DNA of 64,000 nt from Apostichopus japonicus (taxonomy: Eukaryota; Echinodermata; Holothuroidea; Aspidochirotida; Stichopodidae). Location: the NCBI RefSeq assembly GCF_037975245.1, contig NC_092561.1:7732001-7796000 (forward strand), in the 5' to 3' direction. Positions 24,701 to 38,545 of the stretch are shown here, piece after piece. The notes beneath the pieces were generated by a model that had not been told where the DNA came from, made no database searches, and saw only the letters and a list, made by a program, of their open reading frames with translations. A program made the translations under genes and the position numbers. Within the stretch, counting starts at the first letter, position 1; each line of letters opens with the position of its first letter.

Positions 24701-27700
24701 TTACAGAATGTATGATAAATGAAAAACAGACTTTTCATCTAACACAAAATATTTCTTTCTTTTTGCTTGTGCTTTGGGGGGGAGGGGTGGGGGCTGAAGG
24801 TTCTTCAGAGCAGGGCGACTAGTCTTCAAGAGGAGGAGAAGGCTTGACTGGGATAGTATTTAGACCCCAATATTTCTTTATTCTGTTACGGATATCAGTA
24901 ATTGTAAATGTTTTTTTGGTTTTAGGTGGCACCGACAGTTTGTACATTGAGCGAAGGTTTTATAGTTTCACATGTTTGAGGGGAGGATCCGGGGGTACGG
25001 GGACGGAAGGTGGCTGAATGTGGGGGACGGGAGCGGAACGAAAGGGCTTTGCCCGTCCCCCCCCCCCCCCTGGATATCACATGGCTACATATTTAATAAT
25101 CTGATGTCTTTAAAAGACTTAATCTTCACATTCGCAGTAAATGAACATTAAGTTTGACTGATTTTTCCCCTTATGATGGTCGCCACAGCTCATCCAAAAA
25201 CCCGCGCTCTCGTCTATCACTGTGGTAACAACGGTGCATTTGAAGCTTTACATCACGGTGTACCGATAATCGGTATCCCGATATTCGCTGATCAGACTGA
25301 CGTAGCTTACCGTATGATGTCTACTGGGATGGGATTGGTGATACAGTTATCCACAGTGACCAATGAGACGCTCTATCAAGTCACGGCAGAAGTTTTAAAT
25401 AATCCGAAGTAAGTATAGACCAACATAGTACGCAATTTTATAATATATTTGGTTTAAAGGATTGGTTCAGCTGTTTGACATGTCTATTTTGTATGTAAGA
25501 GCACAACAGGACAAAAAGAACAGTGAAGAAACTACCATGATAGCATGCTCTGTTAAGGAGATATGACACTTTGAAGATATCAAAATTTCTTTGAAAATTA
25601 CTGATGTAGAAAGAGTCCTCACTTCCTTAACATGTGTGAATATATTTCTTTAAAAATTATTAACATTTTTTAACATATTTGAAAATAATATAATCAACCA
25701 TTATCCAGATGTTTAATCTCTAATACTTCCTTTGACAAACATGAGATCTCCTGACATATCTTTTGGTTGAAAGTCATGAAATCTCGCAAAATATTTAGAA
25801 GGAAAAAAAAACAAAGACTTTTCAGGAATGTAAGGATGTGACATCACAGCTAGTCAGAATTTAGCAGTTTCTACACAATCTGATAAAACTTTACACTTGA
25901 ATTTCTCTTTAACCGAAAAAAGATATTTGAACAGTTTTTTTTCACCATTGTGTTTCTTTTATTGTCCTCTTTCATATAACATAAACATGTATGTATGTTT
26001 GGAGCAGTTGCAGAGCGTCCACACAGTCAGAGGGGCGTATGCCCCCCCCCCCCCCCGACGGACTCAAATGGACTGCTGGCGCCCTTTTCAGCTTTTTACC
26101 ACATTTTACTTATTCGCGATTATTGACTTTTTTTATTGCGCTCTCAAATACCTATTGACATTTGTCACATTTTGTTGGCGATGACACCTATTTATTCTTC
26201 GTTTATCTGCAAATTAGCAAGGCCCGGAAAGAGTCATTTCCGGCTATCTAGGGAGTATCTTTACTCAAACAATTTCTGTACGGTCCGCGCCAACCTGTGG
26301 TGGCGCTCCGCTTAGATAGTGTCGAAAGCGCCCCTATATAGACCATTCTCGCCCCCCCCCCCCCCCTCTGACCAATACTCCTAGCTCCGCCACTGTTATG
26401 GAGATATGTTTGACAATGCTGAATAAAATATCTAAGCAACTAACATAACCTATAGCGATGACAGTGGTTTCAGCATCAACAATTTTACATTCTACCTTAA
26501 AATATGAAAAAACAAAAACAAAGAGACGATAAGTGTGTGTGTGTTTTTTTTAAGATCCTATAGTGCAACTATGATAAGGTGACCAGACGTCCCCGATTTT
26601 CGGAGACAGTCCCCGATTACAGTGTGCTGTCCCCGATGAACAAGTGTCCCCGAAAATGTCCCAGATTCGTCAAAATGTTCAGGAATTTAGAAAATATCCC
26701 ACATTATTAGAAAAATAATTGTAAAAACAAAATTTAGTCAAGTGTGCAGTCGCAGAACGGAACTAACCAGTATTTCAGGTGGGCCAGTATAAAGTGGAAT
26801 ATGCTAGATCGATCTAGCCTAGCACTCTTTCGTAAAGTAAGTAAATTTCATCTAAGAAAAAGCTACATTTTAGAAAATAAAATTAATTAAAATAGTGCTT
26901 CTAATTATCACCATTTTACATCTAAGCACCTTAGGCACTTGAAAATTTTCCAAAGGGGGAGACCCCTCCCCCATATCAGTCACGCAATAAATGTCCCTGA
27001 TTCCAGTCAGGCAAATATGGTCACCTTAAACTATGACATCACAGATTTCAAATATGACCGTCTCATGCAGGCACTACTTATATATAAACTAGACTATTTC
27101 CCAAATAGAGCAACGTTATTCTCAGCTGTTTGAGAAATTTGTACATTTTCTATCAACTGTGCTAAAGTTGCTAATATATTTGGGTAAATTTATATCTTCT
27201 TTAGCATATTGTCTAGATGTTTTACTGTTCTCTGTCAAATCTCACGGAATAAAACTGGTCATGGCACTTTAATTGTTCAATATGAAAATTCACATTTTCC
27301 ATATCAGTAGGGGAAGAGTGAAATAAATACCCACTATTCCAAACCCCTGATACCCCCGCTCTCTCTATATGTCTCATAATTAAGCAACGTCACTTAATTG
27401 GCATATTACGTTAATTAAACAGTGAGTGTCTACAAATTGTTGTCTCTCTCTCTCGTATAACAAGATATCGTGAGCGTGCGCAGTATCTCTCAGCCGTTTA
27501 CCGAGATAATACCGTTACTGCTCCGGAGAGAGGTGCCTTCTGGGTAGAATACATCTTACGACATCGCGGTAACCGTCTCATGAGAGCTAAAGTCACCGAG
27601 ATGGGAATAATCCAGGAATATTTGCTGGATGTTTGGCTGTTTTGTGTTGTGCTCATTTACATAATAATGAAGTGTCTTCAATGGCTATTTGGTGCCTGCT

Positions 27701-27732
27701 TTCGTAAAACTATCACCAGCAAGACATTGTAG
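21743..27732 (+). CDS. UDP-glucuronosyltransferase-like enzyme with a one-base frame break in exon 1
   Basis: Exons: 21743-22620, 23490-23709, 25189-25408 and 27465-27732, all with GT-AG ends. Allowing for one missing base in the A run at 22227-22231, they give a 528-residue frame, the normal size for the family. Visible features: signal peptide at 1-21; GTSHF with the probable catalytic His38; Asp151 in MTDANF; SMGT at the start of the donor-binding half; the UGT signature at about 375-402 ending ADQ; a membrane segment at about 493-516 and a short basic tail. Known family role: transfer of a sugar from a UDP-sugar to small lipophilic molecules, anchored in the ER membrane with a lumenal active site. 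Exon phases match across all junctions. The frame break is either a sequencing error or a young inactivation. No neighbour shares its pathway. Confidence 0.88.
22621..23489 (+). other. UGT intron 1
   Basis: The donor is GAG/GTACAT and the acceptor is 'attgtttcacttag'. Phase 0. I see no embedded element. Confidence 0.8.
23905..23991 (+). repeat. Two tandem copies of a 43-bp unit
   Basis: Both copies contain 'ctgatgtagaaaggtgactc' followed by 'ta-cacccttacca' and differ at only a few positions. This indicates a recent local duplication inside UGT intron 2. Confidence 0.85.
24494..24646. mobile_element. Foldback element in UGT intron 2
   Basis: The left end CAGACCGAGGAC and the right end GTCCTCGGTCAG are inverted copies (11 of 12). 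A third copy of ACCGAGGACC lies inside at about 24607. Target duplication is not obvious. It is probably a small MITE. Confidence 0.5.
26005..26395. mobile_element. hAT-type MITE, 391 bp
   Basis: The left end CAGTTGCAGAGC pairs with the right end, whose reverse complement reads CAGTGGCGGAGC. Both arms then share GTCAGAGGGG and run into long C/G homopolymers. The flanking octamers GTTTGGAG and TTATGGAG match at 6 of 8 positions, as expected for an old 8-bp target duplication. No ORF. Confidence 0.75.
26575..27028. mobile_element. hAT-type MITE, 454 bp
   Basis: Ends are TAAGGTGACCA and TGGTCACCTTA, a perfect 11-bp inverted repeat. A perfect 8-bp target duplication AACTATGA lies at 26567-26574 and 27029-27036. 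The left subterminal region repeats the word GTCCCCGA four times. No transposase ORF. It is the second DNA transposon in the same intron. Confidence 0.92.
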
Positions 27733-29690
27733 ACCTACAAATAATGGTAGCATTGCGGCAACCTCTACAACTACAAAAGGGAGAAAAAAAATAGCTTCCT
27801 TTTCTTAGCGACGAACTCCCAATTTTAGATCAGCTGAAAGCTTTCAGCTTATCTACAGCGATGGTGCGATTCTGCCGAAATTCTGTCACTTGTTGCCACC
27901 GTGTTTGAATAACTACCATTTCGTCATTTTTCATCCAATGAGGCTGACTTTTCGTCAGTGGTTTTAATGTGAGGAAAGTTTACATAAATGGGGTCATAGC
28001 CATGATATAGGTGATTTTCTGGAAACGTAGAAAATTCTACTCTTCTTAGAGTATTTATTAAAAATCTGCTGAAATGTTGCGGATATAACGTTTGAATTAT
28101 GGTGAGCCAAAGTTGTTCAGAAAAAAATATTTTGTCGTAATGTGAGGGTCCAAAACAGGGCCTTCTGTAGAGCTTTCAGTTATGATGAAATGTAGGCCAC
28201 AGATCATAATGCAATGATCCTGATATATGTTTTTCAACTTTGTAGTATTCATAACCAGAATGCGTTTTGATGTGAGTATCAAAATGTCTTCCATCTTAAT
28301 TTTCCAGTCATTTTGGGAAATAATTCCACCCGTCGGAGAATTGATCAAGTCAAATAATAACTTGCTATACGGACTTCCCATCTAGTTAGATGTCATTCTC
28401 TGTAAAAGGATTACTTAATTGGCAGATTTGCAATTTGAACTTTTCCACAGTGTGTGTGTGCGGAATACGACATGTGAGAATGACGTACAAAATTGTTGGA
28501 GCCGATTCCGATTTCTGCTCTTTGTAAACAAGTTGCTGGTCGTTATGTTACTGTATGTGTGGAATTTTCGTGAGCAATTTTCGGTCAGCACACTTCAAAC
28601 ATGATATCCACAACAGTTTAGCAGATAGCAGAGGAATACTTTTCTTACGTTTTCGTTCTATCATTGCATGAAATTCAATGAAAACTACAAACTGCATATA
28701 CTGTTGGTTCTTTGTTTTTGCAATGGGGCATAGCTTATCCCTATAGTAATATACGAGATCTTTGAGATTTTTATATCATCCAAATAATCCAAAGCATGAG
28801 TTGCGGGACCCAGTTTTATGAAGAGCCTCAAAGTACATCACATAAAATGTAAGTGCTCTTTTTGGAAACAAAGAAACAAAAGAGAAGTTGAGTATGCTTG
28901 ATTAGCTAAGACCTACTTATCGCTTATTAATACAGATTTGACAAGTGGGAAGCTTTGTGCATATACTATATTGTTTCCGAACCTTGGTCTGACACACTTG
29001 CCTTAAGATTCAATATAAAGTCAAGTTTCATTAATATAACTAAAAAAGAGTCCTTTTCGAGATAATGATGCCAGTATAATTCCTGCACTTTTGGGTAGGA
29101 TTACATTAGTCAAGAACAAGTGGCAGTGATCACACGCATGTTTACCAGATATATGACACGCACAATGATTGTTCCTGTTTGCTGGTTATATTATCTAATT
29201 ATAGAGTACTGTCTATACTACAGAGCCCGGGAAGTTACATGCAAGAAATTTTTGTCGAGATCATGCATTTTCGTGCATACGCACGTACGTACTATGTAAC
29301 GTTATGTTTAACGTTAGGTTTCGGTTAGGTGATATATTGTAACGAATCGCGTGGACTATATCATGTTAATCATTAAAGTGTTACTAAATCCCCATTGTAC
29401 AAATTGGCTGATCCGCCTTGTTCTCCTTCAGGAAAAGTGCCAAATAGCATGCAGGAGAACATTTTTTTTTTTTATGGCTGTGATTTTTATTCAGGGTGGT
29501 TGCACCTCACAATTCTTTTATCAACTTAAGATTATTTGTAACATATCGTCATTGTTGTTTAACCATGAAGTTTAACCTATATTAAAACTCATACCTTTTT
29601 TTTTCATCCTATGTATAAATATATACTGTTATGTATTTAAACTGGATTTTTAATAAACTTGATATGCACGAAAACGTATATGACTATATG
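27733..29690. other. Intergenic downstream of UGT, no gene seen
   Basis: AT-rich. The UGT 3' end lies here, but no strong AATAAA is found in the first 300 bases. Open frames at 28097-28381 (minus) and 29351-29575 (plus) show no recognisable domain. Confidence 0.5.
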
Positions 29691-29699
29691 TGTATCATG

Positions 29700-30010
29700 C
29701 CAGCAGCGATGCCCGCTTAATCGAAGGGTATTTTGCCATTGTGTCATCGTGTGGTACATGCTGACCGTGATACTGAAAATGCACGTATCCGTAATTTCCA
29801 AGAATTTCGTAGGCCTAACGGCCCACCGGACAAAAAAAAAACATACATGGAAGGAATGAGTACTGCCAATCAGCAGCGTATAGAAGCTTACTGGACTTTC
29901 TTGAGAAGAAGGAATGTACTCAATTTTGGATGTTTACCTAATGCAAGACTTAATTTTCAGAGGAGAGTTTACAGGGGATTTGCTAGATGAAACCCTAGAC
30001 TCCTCTCCTA
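29700..30010 (+). pseudogene. Integrase-core (DDE) transposase relic
   Basis: The open frame contains HADRDTENARI, resembling the second-Asp box (DRGTEN) of rve-type integrases. After a spacer comes GMSTANQQRIEAYWTFLRRR, which carries the expected Glu and matches the STANQRIE-W box of integrase-core genes common in invertebrate genomes. After a one-base frame shift near 29920, FTGDLLDETL follows, again a family motif. The N-terminal part with the first Asp is missing and stops follow the last motif. It is a dead fragment of a mobile-element gene. Confidence 0.7.
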
Positions 30011-30545
30011 GAACTTCATCCTGCACACAGTGCCATAAGTCTACATATTATAACGACAATGTCTTCATTATCATATACGTAAATAAAAATAAGCAGCACA
30101 AAAAAAGAGTTTTCTTTCGCAGGGAGAACTTGATGAGATTGTCAAAATGTCGAACACATACATACACCCGATACGCCTTACCTTAAACATTCATGTACCA
30201 AAGCACACACCCCATACGCGCTACCACAAACATTCATGTACCAAGTGGACATACTGTGTCGCTGTACCGCGCGTCACACCTGTGGGTTGTTACTGTCAAT
30301 CTACATGTAGTCAATCCAATTGACATTGATGTGTGCTTTCATCAACCAGAATTTCGATCCAGCATAATTGAGATGAAGACATAGGCGGGATTATAAGGGC
30401 AATGGGTGAACTTGCCGAGAGTGGTTATCCTGTGTAAATTGTCAGATTGAAAGCACCAGGGGTTCACTCTGTACAATCATAACACTTGGGTAATACGCCC
30501 TCAGTCACAGTTATACAAAGCCAATTTATACGCTTTAACACAACA
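30011..30545. other. Intergenic, no gene seen
   Basis: Two nearby copies of 'attcatgtaccaa' (30189 and 30232), in similar surroundings, suggest a small local duplication. Nothing else is recognisable. Confidence 0.4.
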
Positions 30546-30546
30546 G

Positions 30547-30720
30547 TAGAATCACTGTGGTCGAGTGGTACGGACTTCGGTCTGTGACACAAGATCCGGG
30601 GGTTCGATTTCTACCTTCGCCTGATGAGTACCAATACAAGGACGAAACCGGTCGTGAAGTGGAATTTTTCTAGTGTGTTGTTCTTTATTTATTGATATAT
30701 ATACAAGTTTCGTCACAAAT
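30547..30720 (+). repeat. tRNA-derived SINE-like sequence
   Basis: An A-box-like GTGGTCGAGTGGT (about 30556) and a B-box-like GGGTTCGATTT (about 30600) lie at tRNA spacing. They are followed by a non-tRNA body with 'gacgaaaccggtcgtgaagt' and a T-rich tail. The cloverleaf is imperfect, so this is not a functional tRNA gene. Confidence 0.55.
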
Positions 30721-30729
30721 CAAAATTTA

Positions 30730-32987
30730 AACCAAGACTTAAAGGGAGTGAAGACTCGCGCACAAAGAAACGTCTGATGCCGGTAATCTGACTTAGTTTC
30801 GAATGAGGTGTAATAGAAGTGTTAGACACCACCATGGATCCCAGAAAAATACACACACAGCTTGCTACCATCAGTAGTTAGACAGTAGTGTACGGTCAGT
30901 ACATGCAGCTACGGTCAATGCCCACAACACAGTGTACATAGCAGCGATGGACATCTCAGGTCCAGATAAAAGATAACAAGGTATCATGTTTCATTACTGT
31001 CTGCATTTTGTAGCGACAAGAAAAGAACTTCACTTGCAAGCAACGGAAAGTTTTTTTTTTTCTGAGGGCGGCACGCGGTTTGCGAGTCTTCAATGCCTTT
31101 AACGAAACTTGTAAAACGGATGGCGTTGTTTCAAAATCTTTCTTGACTGTTAACTTGTCGCTGCTCGTGTCTGTCATGAATGTAAAAAATAAAAGGAAGC
31201 CAACAGTTTGAAGTGTTGCTATAGATCTTTATATGACATAATTTTATGCAGACGAAAAAAAATCTCCACGTGTTATAAAACGGTTCTGGATGGGAGCAAA
31301 TAAATTGGGCCTATGTATGGACTATATGTGATATTGCTTCCTAACGTTCTGTTCCGTAACTCATGGGAGGAGGGTAATTGGGGGTGGGGAGGGGTTGGAA
31401 GGAGGTATCGCAATGCCCAGTAACTTTCATGCTATGTGATCAAAAAAATAATTGATTGGTTCAATGATAATTATCAGTATCTCATTTTTCTTCGAGATAG
31501 ATGAACCTGTCCCTGTTTTTTTTATTTATTTTTTTTTTTGTCTTCTTCTTCTTCTTCTTCTTCTTCTTCTGTATATACCTCGCCCCATAACTTTTCCAAT
31601 AAAAATGTAGCTGAAACGAAAACAAATAATCTCATAATGCGTGCATGTACACAAGATAGGCTATGGAAAATGAAAACATCTTTAAGATTAAAATAAATCA
31701 AGAATAAATAATAAAACTAGAAACGATAAATAATAAATCTAGAAACAATAACAAGAATGGGGCCGGAGAAAAAAAGAAAGTAAACGAAATAGTCTTATAT
31801 AAATAATTGCCTGCCTTAAGGTTGAACAACTCAATTTAATACAAAATGGGGTACGTTAACTACTTAAGCAGCTTACTGAGGATTTAACTTCCAACGGTGA
31901 AATAACAAGCACACCTTCATGGAACTTTAATCAAGCAAATAATCTTTATTTGTCTTTTCTTTATTTATTTTTTTATTATTTATTAAAATTTTCCTTCGGG
32001 TAAGCGCACACATTTATTTATACTTGCATATTAAAATTAACTATTTATAACAAACCCTGACCGACTATCGCGATTCGTGACAAAAGTGACAGATTTGATG
32101 AAAGTTTACATAATACAAAATTAAATTGACGATTTTATCGATACAACCTATTACCATGGATGTAAAAATACTTGTAGCTATCGCAGAATCGCCGTAGGTT
32201 ACATAAGACTTTTAATAATCCTCTATACGAATGAGGGATATAATCTAATAGTATGTATGACCATTATATGGATCCACAAATTATTAATGACATTAATCAC
32301 AGTATATAACCTACCACCCCGCTACCCCCCCCATCCCCCCTAACCTCATTCCCACACCCCTCAACGTATATAGTTTCTACATTGATCTTCGTCAAATAAA
32401 ATTAGCCAGATATTTGGAAAGTTCCTTTAAGCTTAAGGCAAGACTCTGAAGCTTTCTAAATAAAAATCATCCAGAATAGAAACACGCATGAAAACTACAA
32501 TATGAAATGTCTCCTGAAAGGTAACGAGGGCGGTATGAAAGAAGTTAACATGCATACACTCCGGATGTGTGGCCTGATTAATTCCATTTGGCTTCGGCTT
32601 TGAGTTCAACGATTCCGTATATGCTGCAGTGATGGACGAATCTAGACGTAATAGTAATTATTGACTTTGCGACCAGCATTCTATAGTGATTGTCGATTTT
32701 GCAATCCTCGGGCCCCCTCACAATTGTGCAAGGTCGGTATGAGTGACGTCATAGTTTTTCCTTTCGGGAAACCTAAAATGGTAAAATGGAAACTGGGAAG
32801 TAGCAAGTGAAGTATCACGAGCTGGGTGCTTCTGTCAGCATCTGATTAAAATTCAAACTGTGTTACGTTGCAATTGTAGCCCGTTTTTCTCTTGCCTTAG
32901 GCTATACAATTATATCACCAATGTAACCAAAAGAATAGGCTTTCTAAGAGTGCTAATTATATTTTGTTACTCTTTGGAAAAGTTGGT
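30730..32987. other. Intergenic, no gene seen
   Basis: AT-rich. It includes a short (CTT)n run near 31542-31570 and C-rich sequence near 32320. No supported ORF. Confidence 0.5.
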
Positions 32988-33447
32988 CCTCTCCTCTCCT
33001 CTCCTCTCCTCTCCTCTCCTCTCCTCTCCTCTCCTCTCCTCTCCTCTCCTCTCCTCTCCTCTCCTCTCCTCTCCTCTCCTCTCCTCTCCTCTCCTCTCCT
33101 CTCCTCTCCTCTCCTCTCCTCTCCTCTCCTCTCCTCTCCTCTCCTCTCCTCTCCTCTCCTCTCCTCTCCTCTCCTCTCCTCTCCTCTCCTCTCCTCTCCT
33201 CTCCTCTCCTCTCCTCTCCTCTCCTCTCCTCTCCTCTCCTCTCCTCTCCTCTCCTCTCCTCTCCTCTCCTCTCCTCTCCTCTCCTCTCCTCTCCTCTCCT
33301 CTCCTCTCCTCTCCTCTCCTCTCCTCTCCTCTCCTCTCCTCTCCTCTCCTCTCCTCTCCTCTCCTCTCCTCTCCTCTCCTCTCCTCTCCTCTCCTCTCCT
33401 CTCCTCTCCTCTCCTCTCCTCTCCTCTCCTCTCCTCTCCTCTCCTCT
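32988..33447 (+). repeat. Perfect (CTCCT)n pentanucleotide tract, 460 bp, 92 units
   Basis: I see no interruption from 32988 to 33447. One strand is all pyrimidine and the other all purine, a sequence type that can form intramolecular triplex DNA. The long frames on both strands (Leu/Ser/Pro-rich and Arg/Glu/Gly-rich) are repeat artefacts. Confidence 0.98.
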
Positions 33448-35260
<1,813 letters not shown>

Positions 35261-35728
35261 AAAATAACCGTTTAGGCCTAGATAATGAGAAGGTTCATCG
35301 CATGAGTTATAGTAAAATTCTCATATATGTAAAATTAGTAATTCAAGTTTACAAATTCCGAGAGCCTATGTGGGTGGGTCCCTTAACATGGATTTTTTAT
35401 ATTGCGCAAACTTCTCGGCAACCGTTAGAAAAAGCTTTCCTGAACTACATCCACTCGAAGACCTGGAAAGTGACTTATTTTTAGGGTTTTTCGTGTAATA
35501 ATGCCACCCGTTTCAGTGGCTACATGTAATTACGGTCCGTATGCAGACAAGTGATCAACTGGCTCAAGGACTTGCGTAGTGTACCAACTGATAACAATGG
35601 AGAAAAAACACAATCTTTTCACTAGAAACTATTGAAGCGAAAGGGAAAGTTGAATGAGGGGACCTAAAGGAACATATTCAACCAACACACGCAATACATA
35701 ACAGTTGAGTTAGGCTATATATATACCA

Positions 35729-35825
35729 GCGTCCATAGCCTAGTGGTTAGGGTGTCCGCATATAAAGCGGGAGGCCCGGGCTCGATTCCCGGTGGAGGCT
35801 GGAAGCTTTTTCACATACAGTACCT
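35729..35825 (+). repeat. tRNA-derived SINE (near-complete tRNA head)
   Basis: 35729-35799 folds like a tRNA. The acceptor arms GCGTCCA and TGGAGGC pair at 6 of 7. TAGCCTAGTGGTTAGGG is the D arm and A box. The TCCGC/GCGGG anticodon stem has the loop ATATAAA (anticodon ATA). The T arm CCGGG-CTCGATT-CCCGG is a perfect stem. The extension 'ggaagctttttcac' is shared with the minus-strand copy at 38.1 kb, which shows a SINE family rather than a tRNA gene. An ATA anticodon would also be unusual for a real tRNA-Tyr. Confidence 0.75.
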
Positions 35826-36538
35826 TCCACGTTGCCACGTCAATTATTTGAAACAATGTCAAATTGATATAAGGGTTTAATTAGTGAAAGCCTCGGTGAA
35901 TTTGTTTTACGGTATTTGCACTTTTAAGCTATACATGTATAGCGCCACGATTTGTTATGGTGGCGCGCTGTAGATAAATTTAAATCAGTACCGTACTCGG
36001 TATGTGTAAATCCTTATACATGCGCTGGCAACCAAAGCAACATCCCATCACCATGAAAAAACAGCACGTGTATGGAGTAATCTTGATATTTCGGAGATGT
36101 TGAGTATCATCGCTCTAACACGACTTTTTTATTTCCTTCGCATACTTACCCATCCATAAAATTTTGGTTTGCTTTTTTCCGTGAATGAATTTAATCGCTA
36201 ACATAATTTGTACTTTGTTAATGGTAATACTTTAATCTCATGCTGTTAACTTAGGTACAGTAGGACAGTGTCACAGCAGGGAAGGCTTCGTAATTGTTTT
36301 GTACATAAATATTCCCTACTATTTACTTTAAGATACGCTAGCAAATCCAATCCGTAAATGGTCGGCAACGTCCAAACTTGTCTCAATTTCTGAGAGGAAA
36401 ATTAAAATTCTCTACAATAATTATTTGGTTGAACAATTATTCTTAGCCATGCTAAGATTTGGGGCAGATATCGTTGACGGTTTTGAAGTTATAGCCTATC
36501 TCATGCATATTCAACAGTTTTCCCCCACCTACTTCCAG

Positions 36539-36748
36539 CCAGTTTGGATAAAGTTTCTATTGTTAATACCACTTCATACTCTTCTACCATATCATGCTTC
36601 AAAACACTCGTACTGACAGAATGGACAGTTCCTAACCTTTATCTCATAGGAACTAGATATCCATACTGCTCGCACTGTAAGTATACAAACGAGTTCTTCG
36701 AAGCGTGACCTGAAAGAACATTGTAGAAAAAATTGTCCCAAATAAGTG
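36539..36748 (+). mobile_element. Foldback MITE, family copy 1
   Basis: The outer arms begin CCAGTTTGGATAAAGTTTC; the other end, 'gaaaaaattgtcccaa', is its approximate inverse. Inner arms ATCATGCTTCAAAACACTCGT and ACGAGTTCTTCGAAGCGTGA pair. A central GTTCCTA...TAGGAAC hairpin is visible. The same layout recurs at 38.4, 44.1 and 56.7 kb. Confidence 0.7.
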
Positions 36749-38032
36749 GGGTTTTTTTTCATCCAATAACCCACACCCTCGCTATAGAAGGTAGAACCCA
36801 TTGGAAATGTTCTTATGTCTGAAACATATAATTATGAAGTATTATTAGGAATACTGTTCTTTTGTTCATGGAAATGCACTTTGTATACGAAATATCATTA
36901 CAATTAAGCCCAGCTGTGATAATTGGGTCCCCCACCCCCCCTCCCCACCTCCCATCATCTACATTTTGGAAATCATTGGTGTATAGCTTACACAAGAAAC
37001 AACAAAGAAGAAAATCAATGACGTCATTTAATAAATATTGAATATAGGAAAATAAGTCCTTTGATATGGCATTGTGTTGGAAAAACAAAACAAATAGAGA
37101 CATATGGGTTAAAAATCGTCTAATGAATTCATGGGTGGGTAGGGGTTGGGGGCTGTGTATTTAGGGGCTTATTTTTCTTCTTACTACACATATATATGAC
37201 AATGATTCATGTTAAAATCCGTTTTGTAGTTACCATGTGACCTTTAACTTTATAAACTACACATCGATCAGTTTTGTTTTTTGCGCCGTTCAGCAATGTT
37301 ACGTCAGCAAGTATATACAAATTATTGTGATTCATGTAATATAAGAAAAATGCAATCGATAATTTCAAACAGTAATTCGGTGTATTTCGCAGAATCAAAA
37401 CAGGTGTTTTTAACAAACAAAACAACAGAATGTTTTTCCTGTTTCCATAATTAAAAAAAAAATGTTTTTTCCTCCCACATACTACGCAGATGAGGCTCTC
37501 TTTCTGTTTCAGATTTAAAATTTTACTTGATGTTATTTTTCTCTTCCACCCCCCCCCCCCCCTCGCGCGCTCTCTTTCTCTCTCTCACTGTCTTTCTCAA
37601 TTAAATTTTTGCCGCATTTTCACAATGCCTTGTGATAAATAGGCCTATACGCGATGGGTGATTTTATGTCTATTCAGCCAACCTGTGTGAAGGTCTGCTT
37701 GTTTACGCTGTACACCTAAAAAAAAAAATTGTCTGCACTTTTTAAAGCCATGGCCAAGGGCAAAGAGTCCATATACATTTAAAGGGCAACTTTCCGACAG
37801 AGTCAACACCAAAAGCAAAAATAGCAAGATTATTTCAACCTTAGGAGGAAAAGAAAATTGCGAATAATAATAATAATCTTATATTGATTCCCAAAAAGTT
37901 TTTGGTAATTAAAGGATTTGACATTAACAGAGGCCATGCCATGGGTAATCAATTTATGAAACGATATTATGAACGTGTTTACTCTTTTAGCGGCAGATTT
38001 TTGTATCAACAATGTGATTGAAATTGGCACTG

Positions 38033-38035
<3 letters not shown>
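36749..38035. other. Intergenic, no gene seen
   Basis: AT-rich, with a C homopolymer near 37550 followed by a CT-rich run. No supported ORF. Confidence 0.45.

Positions 38036-38072
<37 letters not shown>
38036..38072. repeat. (TA)n array
   Basis: Short pure TA run immediately next to a SINE fragment. Confidence 0.95.
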
Positions 38073-38076
<4 letters not shown>

Positions 38077-38094
38077 ATCGTAATGAGTTGGAAA

Positions 38095-38335
<241 letters not shown>

Positions 38336-38417
38336 CCGGAAAGGATTTAAATCCTACACACGAGTCACATACCAAAACTATAACAAATAAAATACACATT
38401 ATTTTTTATATAGTGTT

Positions 38418-38545
38418 TTTCCATGCCCCGCTTCCAAAGCACTCATACTGACAGTATGAGTCAGACTATATTCCTATCAAAGACTGGGAACTGTTGATAC
38501 TTTAAATAAGAGTGCTTTAAAGCATGGACATGAAAATATACAGTT
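38418..38545 (+). mobile_element. Foldback MITE, family copy 2 (core only)
   Basis: CCATGC...CTTCCAAAGCACTC at the left pairs with GAGTGCTTTAAAGCATGG at the right. The left arm continues CTCATACTGACAGTATGAG, itself a hairpin. The outer arms seen in the other copies are not clear. Confidence 0.6.

Larger units (their letters stand above)
23710..25188 (+). other. UGT intron 2
   Basis: The donor is GTCG/GTAAGA and the acceptor is 'gtcgccacag'. Phase 1. It holds a 43-bp direct duplication, a foldback element and a C homopolymer near 25060. Confidence 0.8.
25409..27464 (+). other. UGT intron 3
   Basis: The donor is GAA/GTAAGT and the acceptor is 'tctcgtataacaag'. Phase 2. It carries two separate hAT-type MITEs and is otherwise AT-rich. 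Confidence 0.8.

Noticed and set aside
35729-35799. Functional tRNA-Tyr (anticodon ATA)
   Set aside because: The fold is good, but ATA is not a normal Tyr anticodon and the 3' flank is shared with another copy, which marks a SINE.
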